A DNA stretch of 6,063 bases, taken from assembly GCA_023251275.1 (NCBI GenBank), contig JAHEZC010000178.1:1-6063 (forward strand), in the 5' to 3' direction. Source of the DNA: Parafilimonas sp. Lineage in GTDB: Bacteria; Bacteroidota; Bacteroidia; Chitinophagales; Chitinophagaceae. The first letter of the stretch is position 1. The number at the start of each line of letters is the position of its first letter. Under the pieces are notes generated by a model. The model made no database searches, was not told the origin of the DNA, and worked only from the letters and a program-made list of their open reading frames with translations. Below are positions 1 to 5,566 of this stretch, piece after piece. The translations under genes and the position numbers were made by a program.

Positions 1-1343
1 TGCTTATCATCAATGTATAATTCTGCATCAAATACATAATCTTCACCGCTGTCATTCTTCTTCCTTGCTTCACCATTTAAAGCAAAACCGTTTCCTTCGA
101 AGTCAAAGCTTATCTCTTTAATATTAGCGTTATAAAAATCTCTTTTGTCAACCGGGTACATACCTTCAAAGCCTTGTTCAAATTTTACTGTTTGAGGCGT
201 TTGCACAGCAATTGTTATTTTATCATCTTCCACATTGCCTCCGTTTCTTTCAATTACTTCCAATGCATGTTTAAAGCTGATCTCATACACTTTGTTCAGT
301 GACATGGTTGTGTATTTGAAATCTATATCTTCCGCTTCTTTTAAACCCATCTTCCAGTATGCAGGAATATTTTTGTATCCTAACATTGTTCCCAGCACGC
401 CGCCAACAGAAGAAGGATTGCAATCCGCATCCTGTCCCGCTCTTGCAGTTATGTCAAGCGTTTTGGTGTAATCGCCGTTTCCATACAGGAGTCCTAATAC
501 AACATACGCTGAATTTATTTTTGAATCAATATTGAAAGCATTAAAGACTCCTTCAGGACAGCCGATTTCGCTCGACCATTTCTTCTGCAATTCAAACCAT
601 GTCTGATGCCAGTCTCCGGGATATTGTTTGTGCCATTGAATTACATCTGCAATGCATTGATAAAATGTACTTTTTTCAGGAATGGTTTTCAGCGCTTCTG
701 TAACGATGTAATTAATATCATTTGATGTGAATGCAAGGCTATACATTGCGCCGATAAACACACCGCCATACCAGCCATCTCCATAATTCATGATATGGCC
801 AATTTTATCACTGATTGCGGATGCAGTATTAGGCATACCGGGACTCATCAACCCGGCAAAATCACTTTCAATCTGGTAGTCTATATCATCTGCATGGGGA
901 CTATTTATCCAGTAGCCGGATTGCGGCGCTTTGATGCCGTTGAGAATATTATACCTGGCCGCCTGGTTGGCATGCCAAAGCATATACCCCGCATGCGCAA
1001 AAGCATTGGCAAAAGAATCAACAGGCGCATCAAGCCCATAACGCTCAAACACATCTACAAAAGTTAAATCCATATATAGATCATCATAGAGGCCGGGTTC
1101 GTTCAGCATCGTTTTTTTCAGGTAACCGTCATACCAAAGCAGTGGCTGGTAATCCTGTATAAACGTGCCATTGAAGCGGAATTCATAAGGCCCGCCAAAT
1201 GTCACGCCAATGGTTTGCCCGGCCCATCCGCCCATGATCTTATCCTTCAGTTGCTCTTTTGTAAAAATGATTGTTTCCGGCTGTTGGGCGAAACTGGTTA
1301 TTACAAATAATGACATACTTAGAATTAAGAATAATTTCTTCAT
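1..1343 (-). CDS. Secreted ADP-ribosylglycohydrolase family protein (3' end cut by window)
   Basis: Reading the minus strand from the ATG at 1343 gives an open frame of 447 codons with no stop before the left edge, so the C-terminus is missing. Residues 1-19 form a Sec signal peptide (MKKLFLILSMSLFVITSFA, cleavage probably before QQ), so the protein is exported to the periplasm or beyond. The body matches the ADP-ribosylglycohydrolase fold (ARH/DraG-like, all-helical, Mg-dependent): GGWAGQTIG at 38-46, acidic DDLYMD at 87-92, ADDIDYQIESDF at 151-162, GDGWYGG at 188-194 and the metal-site loop GQDADCN at 303-309. The family hydrolyses N- or O-glycosidic bonds to ADP-ribose or related nucleosides; the substrate here cannot be told. 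After about residue 370 comes a beta-rich extension (KITIAVQTPQTVKFEQ) typical of exported Bacteroidota members. The gene is divergent from the regulator at 1677, so it is probably not part of the operon to the right. Family assignment is firm; the exact reaction is open. Confidence 0.88.
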   Translation of the reverse strand, partial: MKKLFLILSMSLFVITSFAQQPETIIFTKEQLKDKIMGGWAGQTIGVTFGGPYEFRFNGTFIQDYQPLLWYDGYLKKTMLNEPGLYDDLYMDLTFVDVFERYGLDAPVDSFANAFAHAGYMLWHANQAARYNILNGIKAPQSGYWINSPHADDIDYQIESDFAGLMSPGMPNTASAISDKIGHIMNYGDGWYGGVFIGAMYSLAFTSNDINYIVTEALKTIPEKSTFYQCIADVIQWHKQYPGDWHQTWFELQKKWSSEIGCPEGVFNAFNIDSKINSAYVVLGLLYGNGDYTKTLDITARAGQDADCNPSSVGGVLGTMLGYKNIPAYWKMGLKEAEDIDFKYTTMSLNKVYEISFKHALEVIERNGGNVEDDKITIAVQTPQTVKFEQGFEGMYPVDKRDFYNANIKEISFDFEGNGFALNGEARKKNDSGEDYVFDAELYIDDK

Positions 1344-1676
1344 AGCAAAAAGTTATGTATGGTATGAACAATAGGGGAAATTTCTGTTTGATCTCCGGAT
1401 GAAATATTAATCACTTCTTTGATCATTCCAGACAAAGGTTAAACTTTTTTAATTAAATTATGATCCCTGCACCATTGAATCGAAAGTTGTTCAATATGAT
1501 TAAATGTGATAAAAGCAAACTGATGAAAGCTACTCCTGTTTATTTAGTTTACAATTTCATGACTTAACCGAAGGCTATCCATTTTGTTGGTAAGTGCAGA
1601 TATAGTAAATTTGCTTCTTATGCTGCAGGCACTCGATATATTGAAAGTAGCGCACCGCAATACGGTAGAGCCTTCT
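1344..1676. other. Divergent intergenic region between the glycohydrolase and the AraC regulator
   Basis: This stretch of 333 bases separates two genes transcribed away from each other and should hold both promoters. The plus-strand promoter at 1583-1613 is clear. For the minus-strand gene only a near-match is visible: TAACCTTTG (plus-strand 1433-1441), which has one base too many between TA and TTTG and no TTTG about 20 bases upstream. A 10-bp palindrome TTTAATTAAA lies at 1448-1457 in an A/T-rich patch. No open frame with protein-like content and no RNA gene was seen. Confidence 0.7.
1583..1613 (+). promoter_or_regulatory. Bacteroidota-type promoter (-33 TTTG, -7 TAAATTTG) for the AraC regulator
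   Basis: TTTG at 1583-1586 is followed after 19 bases by TAAATTTG at 1606-1613. This fits the Bacteroidota sigma-ABfr consensus TTTG-N(19-21)-TAnnTTTG exactly. Transcription would start near 1618-1621. That rules out a TTG start at 1584, which would lie inside the -33 box, and leaves ATG 1677 with a leader of roughly 57 bases or ATG 1620 as a leaderless start. Confidence 0.72.
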
Positions 1677-2543
1677 ATGAATTTACTCCACATGAAAGAG
1701 CAGCATATTCCGGGTTCCATTCAATATGTCATCCGCCGCTATTATCCCCTGCAAAAATGGACAAGCAACGATACAGGTATGCTTGTCTATCACTATAATG
1801 AAAAGCGGCCTGCTGAGAATTTCCTTGAACTGCGCTTTTGCATTAGCGGTAATAAATATTGCTTTGAAAAAAGTTGTGCGGAATGCAGTGAATTACCTAC
1901 AAAGAACTGCAGCGGCAAACATGAAACGACAGATGTTTTTTCTTTTCATTTTTCTTCTACCTTCCTGCACCAGTTTGTTCATAATGTAAAACTCAGCAAC
2001 AGGAAAGATGAAGTGCTTGCCTTTAAACATCCTAATTCCTTCACCAAGATATTTCCTGTGTGCAGCCGTAAACGCTCTGCGCTTGATGGCTTGCTTAATC
2101 ACAGCTATAGCGGCGCGATGGAAAATATCTTTATGAATGCCAAGGTGCATGAGTTGCTGCTCTATAGTCTCGAATGTCTTGTTGATGAAAAGGAAGAAGG
2201 ATTTGTATGCAAGTTTTTGGCGGATGAGTTTGGCCGTGAGCGTATTTACAAAGCCAGGGAAATTTTGTTGCAGCATATCGGTGATCCCATCACCATTAAA
2301 GCGCTGAGCCGTAAAGTAGCTATTAATGAATGCTATCTCAAAAAAGGCTTCAAGGAAATATTCGGCACTACAATTTTCGATTTCTACCAACAGCAAAGAA
2401 TGGAGCATGCCAAATATTTATTGTATGAAAAAGGATTATCTGTGACAGATGTTTCCGCATTGCTCGGTTATTCTTCTATTTCACATTTCTCCGCTGCTTT
2501 CAAAAAGCATACAGGATTAAAGCCCTGTGATTTGTTGCGTTAA
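1677..2543 (+). CDS. AraC-family transcriptional regulator (PchR-like) with a cysteine cluster
   Basis: This is a 288-residue DNA-binding regulator. The C-terminal ~95 residues are a standard AraC double helix-turn-helix: first helix pair around 205-230 (TIKALSRKVAINECYLKKGF), a linker helix with FYQQQRMEHAKYLL (236-249), and the second pair around 254-280 with the signature LSVTDVSALLGYSSISHFSAAFKKHTG read in two parts. The helix wording RMEHA…SHFSAAFK resembles PchR-type regulators, several of which control iron or siderophore genes. The N-terminal sensor region (1-185) is not a recognisable cupin. It carries C55, C62, C67, C70 and C78 in a tight cluster that could bind a metal or sense redox state. 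I chose ATG 1677 because the promoter at 1583-1613 excludes anything further upstream and MNLLHMKEQHIPGS looks like a natural N-terminus. ATG 1620 (19 residues longer, leaderless) remains possible. It lies 96 bases before the porin gene on the same strand and is the obvious candidate to control it (inference). Confidence 0.9.
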   Translation: MNLLHMKEQHIPGSIQYVIRRYYPLQKWTSNDTGMLVYHYNEKRPAENFLELRFCISGNKYCFEKSCAECSELPTKNCSGKHETTDVFSFHFSSTFLHQFVHNVKLSNRKDEVLAFKHPNSFTKIFPVCSRKRSALDGLLNHSYSGAMENIFMNAKVHELLLYSLECLVDEKEEGFVCKFLADEFGRERIYKAREILLQHIGDPITIKALSRKVAINECYLKKGFKEIFGTTIFDFYQQQRMEHAKYLLYEKGLSVTDVSALLGYSSISHFSAAFKKHTGLKPCDLLR

Positions 2544-2563
2544 AGTATTAATTTCTTTTTCCA

Positions 2564-2591
2564 CTTTCCGTAAACCGCTTTCCGCAATGCG
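2564..2591 (+). repeat. Two abutting 14-bp direct repeats upstream of the porin promoter (candidate operator)
   Basis: CTTTCCGTAAACCG (2564-2577) is followed directly by CTTTCCGCAATGCG (2578-2591); 11 of 14 positions agree and the first seven are identical. The repeats sit about 25-50 bases upstream of the -7 box at 2616, where an AraC-type activator would bind, and no -33 TTTG is present in that interval. A second short tandem repeat, GCCGGTT/GCCGGTA, follows at 2599-2612. Operator function is inferred from position and form only. Confidence 0.4.
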
Positions 2592-2615
2592 TAAGTACGC
2601 CGGTTGCCGGTAAAA

Positions 2616-2623
2616 TACTTTTG
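2616..2623 (+). promoter_or_regulatory. -7 element TACTTTTG for the porin gene and probably the downstream operon
   Basis: TACTTTTG matches TAnnTTTG exactly and ends 16 bases before ATG 2640, giving a leader of roughly 10 bases. The expected -33 TTTG (around 2591-2597) is missing, which suggests weak basal activity and dependence on an activator. Because the box lies inside the longer TTG-initiated reading frame (2604), it also argues for ATG 2640 as the true start. Confidence 0.5.
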
Positions 2624-2639
2624 CGCCTCATCTATAAGT

Positions 2640-3875
2640 ATGCAAAAATTTCTGCTATTAGTTTTTCTCCTGGTTTGTTTAACTGCTGCAAAAGCACAAT
2701 TCAGAACCAGAGCGCAGCAACAGATATTTACCAATGAAGATTCCCTGAGCAGTGGTTTAAATACAACCAAAACAGTCATTTCCGGTTATGGCAGTGCATT
2801 TTATCAAAGGAATTTTGACCAACGGCAATCCACAGTAACACTTGAAAGAACCGTACTTTTTGTGGGGCACAAATTCAATAATAAAATATCTTTTTTTTCG
2901 GAGCTTGAATTGGAAAATGCAAAACTGGAGGGCGGTGAAGATAATGGGGCGGAGATCGCAATGGAACAGGCTTTCTTAAAATTTAATCTCAATCCCAAAC
3001 AATATATTGTTGCGGGTTTGTTCATTCCGCGGATCGGCATCTTAAATGAAAATCATTTACCGGTCAATTTCAATGGTGCGGAAAGACCAATGGTGGAGCA
3101 ATTGATTATTCCTGCTACGTGGCGGGAATTAGGTATTGGGTTTTATGGTTCAGCCGAAAGGCTGCCGCTTAACTACAGCGTCGCTTTAATGAATGGACTG
3201 AACAGTGGAAAACTGGAGCATGGAAACGGAATTCGGGGAGGCAGGGCCGAAGGGAGTAATGCCTTCGCAAATAATCTTGCTGTCACAGCATCCCTTCAAT
3301 ATTCAATCGGTGATTTTAAATTCCAGCTATCAGGTTATATGGGTGGTACTGTAGGTTTAAATAAAAGAAGCGCGGATAGCCTTGCACTCAACAGTGGTGC
3401 ATTTGGTACACCCTTGTACTTAGGTGAGGGCAACATGCAGTATTCGCGGAATGGTTTCGCTGCAAAAGCGGTTGCTGCTTATATCGCATATCCCGAAGCT
3501 GATAAAATAAATACAGCTTACGCAAAAAATATTGCAACCGGCATGTATGGGGCTTATGCAGAAATTGGTTTCGACTGGTTATATAAAAAGCAAAAAGCTG
3601 CCCAGTTTATCACTTTTGCCCGGATAGAAATACTCGATCTCAATTCAAGTATTCCTCCTCCGCCAAAAGCTATTTATGATGGTACTGAAAAACAGAAGCA
3701 CCTGATTGCCGGTATTAGTTATTTGCCGATACAGAATGTTGTGATAAAAGCGGACATACACCTGCTGCATACAGGGCCTCAAAACCCGGAATTAATTATC
3801 AATCCGCCACCTAATGCTTTACCGTACCGGCAAGATAACCAGTTTGTGAATATCGGGATTGGATATTCATTTTAG
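2640..3875 (+). CDS. Outer-membrane porin-like beta-barrel protein
   Basis: This 411-residue protein has a clean Sec signal peptide, MQKFLLLVFLLVCLTAAKAQ (1-20), followed by alternating amphipathic strands throughout and a final phenylalanine (…NIGIGYSF), the usual mark of an outer-membrane barrel inserted by BAM. The best family landmark is at 146-161, GAERPMVEQLIIPATW, followed by RELGIGFYG. I recognise this ERP-x-VE…IIPxTWRE-x-G-x-G motif from OprO/OprP-like or 'autotransporter-like' porins of proteobacteria and Bacteroidota, preceded here as there by an 'EQAFLKFNL…AGLFIPRIGILNE' strand pair (110-137). Substrate cannot be predicted. A proline-rich loop (SIPPPPK, 337-343) and a second near the end (INPPPNALP, 387-395) are probably extracellular. 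It is the first gene after the regulator; the next gene starts 108 bases later without a clear promoter, so a shared transcript is likely. An entry route for the substrate handled by the periplasmic proteins downstream is the simplest role (inference). Confidence 0.82.
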   Translation: MQKFLLLVFLLVCLTAAKAQFRTRAQQQIFTNEDSLSSGLNTTKTVISGYGSAFYQRNFDQRQSTVTLERTVLFVGHKFNNKISFFSELELENAKLEGGEDNGAEIAMEQAFLKFNLNPKQYIVAGLFIPRIGILNENHLPVNFNGAERPMVEQLIIPATWRELGIGFYGSAERLPLNYSVALMNGLNSGKLEHGNGIRGGRAEGSNAFANNLAVTASLQYSIGDFKFQLSGYMGGTVGLNKRSADSLALNSGAFGTPLYLGEGNMQYSRNGFAAKAVAAYIAYPEADKINTAYAKNIATGMYGAYAEIGFDWLYKKQKAAQFITFARIEILDLNSSIPPPPKAIYDGTEKQKHLIAGISYLPIQNVVIKADIHLLHTGPQNPELIINPPPNALPYRQDNQFVNIGIGYSF

Positions 3876-3883
3876 CATTATTC

Positions 3884-3946
3884 ATGCCTGAATTAAAAAA
3901 CCAGTTAACGGATAAAGATGAAATTTTTTTGCAGGCAGTATTATGA
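3884..3946 (+). other. Possible 20-codon small ORF between porin and Rieske genes
   Basis: ATG 3884 opens a frame of 20 codons (MPELKNQLTDKDEIFLQAVL, then TGA) eight bases after the porin stop. Its composition is hydrophilic and protein-like, and DKDEIFLQ recalls the start of AraC/hybrid-sensor output domains, so it could be a small peptide, a remnant of a lost gene, or chance. No ribosome binding site is evident. I do not claim it is expressed. Confidence 0.12.
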
Positions 3947-3956
3947 AAATTAAACA

Positions 3957-3974
3957 TTGACTTAATTGACTGAA
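3957..3974 (+). repeat. 9-bp tandem repeat TTGACTTAA/TTGACTGAA just before the Rieske gene
   Basis: Two adjacent copies differ at one base and end ten bases before ATG 3984, in a 108-base gap that lacks a TAnnTTTG box. It may be a regulator or leader-RNA site, or chance in A/T-rich DNA. Confidence 0.25.
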
Positions 3975-3983
3975 TGGCTATAA

Positions 3984-4421
3984 ATGGAGCGCAGAGACTT
4001 TATTAAATCATCCTGTAATGCATGCCTTTTGCTGGCAGCAGGATATTTTTTGCCAGAGCTTTCAGGCTGCAGTCCTGTAAAATTCACCACACTTAATACT
4101 GATATTATCAATCATCAGATAACCATACCGGTATCATCTTTTGCCGCGACCAATTTGCAATTGGTCCGTCCGAAAGGATGGTATTACAATATAGCCGTTC
4201 AGAAAAAAGATAACGGTAATTATTCTGCCCTGCTCCTGCAGTGCACACACCAGGAGAATCAATTGACGCCAAACGGCAATGGTTTTCACTGCAGTTTACA
4301 TGGAAGCGACTTTGACAAAGATGGCAATGTACGGAAAGGCCCGGCAGAACATCACCTTGAAGAATACAAAACTTTTACAGACAATAACAATCTTATCATT
4401 GAAATTTTAAAAACACCTTAG
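3984..4421 (+). CDS. Tat-exported Rieske [2Fe-2S] lipoprotein
   Basis: This is a 145-residue electron-transfer protein of the Rieske type. The [2Fe-2S] cluster ligands are visible as C87-T-H89 and C103-S-L-H106-G, with 13 residues between H89 and C103. The following loop GNVRKGPAEHHLEEY (114-128) is the usual Rieske 'GPA…L..Y' element. The N-terminus carries a twin-arginine motif, ERRDFIK (2-8), then a hydrophobic stretch, so the protein should be folded with its cluster in the cytoplasm and exported by Tat. LSGC at 26-29 forms a lipobox, predicting lipid anchoring at C29. The extra cysteine pair that makes a disulfide in cytochrome bc/b6f Rieske proteins (CTHLGC…CPCH) is absent here (CTHQEN…CSLH), so it is probably a stand-alone electron carrier or partner of a periplasmic oxidoreductase, not a bc1 subunit. 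Its stop is one base from the imelysin start, indicating a shared transcript and coupled translation. Confidence 0.88.
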   Translation: MERRDFIKSSCNACLLLAAGYFLPELSGCSPVKFTTLNTDIINHQITIPVSSFAATNLQLVRPKGWYYNIAVQKKDNGNYSALLLQCTHQENQLTPNGNGFHCSLHGSDFDKDGNVRKGPAEHHLEEYKTFTDNNNLIIEILKTP

Positions 4422-4422
4422 T

Positions 4423-5484
4423 ATGAAAAAAGCAATCATCGGCTCAGCCTTATTTATTTTAATAATTACTGCTTGTAATAAAGCAAGCCAGGCACCTCCT
4501 GCGGATGATTTTAATACACTAAAGCAACAAGTGCTCACTGACTTTGCCAACAATATTGCCGTAAGTGAATATCTTAAACTAAGCGTGGCCGCTGCTAACC
4601 TTAATACTTCTATTCAAAATCTTGAAGCCAACACCACAGACGCAAATTTGCAATCTGCAAGAAACAACTGGAAGTCAATGAGGCAGATATGGGAGCAAAG
4701 CGAGGGCTTCTTATTCGGCCCTGTTGAAGACTTTGATTATGATCCTAACATTGATACATGGCCTACTGATTATACACAAATGGATTCCTTAATGGCGAGC
4801 AGTAATCCGCTTGATGTATCAGATATACAAAGTCTCACTTTATCGCTGCGGGGTTATCATCCTATTGAGTACATCATCTTCGGCGATCATGGCAGCCGCA
4901 CTGCGGCAGAGCTTTCAGACCGGCAGAAAAAATATATGACAGGTCTCTCAACAGACTTGTTGAATACATGCAATGATCTGTATTTAAGCTGGACATCAGC
5001 CCCAATTAATTTTGCACAGGAAGTGATCAATGCGGGCAATGGCAGCAGCCGCTATGCCAAAAAACAGGAAGCTTATCTTGCTATTGTGAGCGCCATGATC
5101 GGTATATGTGAAGAAGTGGGCGGTGGCAAAATGAAGGAGCCATTCGATACACAGGACCCGCAGCTTGTTGAATCTCCTTATTCCGGCAATTCGATTGATG
5201 ATTTCAGAAACAACATTACAGGCTTACAGAATGTTTACCTCGGGTTAAATAGCGGCAAAAGCCTGAAGGACCTGGTCGCGGCAAAAAACAAATCACTTGA
5301 TAATACCATACAGTCGCAAATAACTGCGGCAATAAACTCATTCAGTAATATGACAGTGTTTTATGAGGAGGCTATCATTACACAGCGTGTGCAGGCACAG
5401 CAAACCATGGATGCTTTAGGAACTTTGAAAACAACCCTGGAAAATGAATTGATGCCATTTATTCAGCAGAATATACCGGATTAG
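4423..5484 (+). CDS. Imelysin family (peptidase M75-like) lipoprotein, probable metal-binding protein
   Basis: This 353-residue protein begins with a lipoprotein signal, LIITAC (13-18), so it is anchored by C18 in the periplasm or outer membrane. The family signature GxHxxE is present as G144-YHPIE149 in SLRGYHPIEYIIFG. Other imelysin landmarks are YDPNIDTWPTD at 106-116 and ESPYSGNSIDDFRNNI at 250-265. The fold is two helical bundles, and the length is typical. Although the first member was called a peptidase, relatives such as EfeO and cyanobacterial IrpA are tied to iron uptake, and the GxHxxE residues probably bind metal; protease activity is doubtful. It follows the Rieske gene by one base and precedes a di-heme oxidoreductase, a pairing seen in other bacteria. 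A role in periplasmic or surface iron (or other metal) capture is likely; which metal is not shown by the sequence. Confidence 0.92.
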   Translation: MKKAIIGSALFILIITACNKASQAPPADDFNTLKQQVLTDFANNIAVSEYLKLSVAAANLNTSIQNLEANTTDANLQSARNNWKSMRQIWEQSEGFLFGPVEDFDYDPNIDTWPTDYTQMDSLMASSNPLDVSDIQSLTLSLRGYHPIEYIIFGDHGSRTAAELSDRQKKYMTGLSTDLLNTCNDLYLSWTSAPINFAQEVINAGNGSSRYAKKQEAYLAIVSAMIGICEEVGGGKMKEPFDTQDPQLVESPYSGNSIDDFRNNITGLQNVYLGLNSGKSLKDLVAAKNKSLDNTIQSQITAAINSFSNMTVFYEEAIITQRVQAQQTMDALGTLKTTLENELMPFIQQNIPD

Positions 5485-5512
5485 ATCAATATAGCAGGCA
5501 AACAGATCAATA
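5483..5512 (+). repeat. Direct repeat AGATCAATA, two exact copies 21 bp apart
   Basis: AGATCAATA occurs at 5483-5491 (overlapping the imelysin stop) and again at 5504-5512. The start-to-start spacing of 21 bp is two helical turns, the geometry of many AraC-type half-sites. It lies in the 82-base gap before the di-heme oxidoreductase gene, which shows no TAnnTTTG box and no terminator. A regulatory role is speculative; the repeat itself is certain. Confidence 0.3.
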
Positions 5513-5566
5513 AAGTTTTCTTATGCTGCTGAAAGATCATGCACCTGGTTTTATAAGGATTCAGAT

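Noticed and set aside
235..1067. Plus-strand frames at 235-471 and 795-1067
   Set aside because: They lie antisense to the glycohydrolase gene, whose family motifs on the minus strand are unmistakable.
1433..1441. TAACCTTTG on the minus strand as the -7 box of the glycohydrolase gene
   Set aside because: The spacing between TA and TTTG is three bases instead of two and no -33 TTTG is present at the right distance; the promoter is left unassigned.
1584..1676. N-terminal extension of the AraC regulator starting at TTG 1584
   Set aside because: The TTG lies within the -33 TTTG of a consensus promoter whose transcript would begin near 1618-1621, so it would not be on the mRNA.
1893..2408. Long open frame on the minus strand opposite the AraC gene
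   Set aside because: It overlaps the clearly coding helix-turn-helix region, has no recognisable domain and is a typical antisense shadow; the same holds for the shorter antisense frames at 2540-2779 and 2804-3040.
2604..2639. Extension of the porin from TTG 2604
   Set aside because: It would put 12 residues before an otherwise perfect signal peptide, and the -7 box TACTTTTG lies inside it.
2891..2898. Run of eight T within the porin gene as a phase-variation tract
   Set aside because: The run encodes ordinary Ser-Phe-Phe-Ser codons; eight bases is not unusual in AT-rich DNA and nothing else suggests slippage control.
3886..3936. GCCTG…CAGGC inverted repeat with A/T runs after the porin as a terminator
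   Set aside because: The five-base stem encloses a loop of about 40 bases with only imperfect A/T pairing, and no T-run follows the right arm, so it is not a credible terminator.
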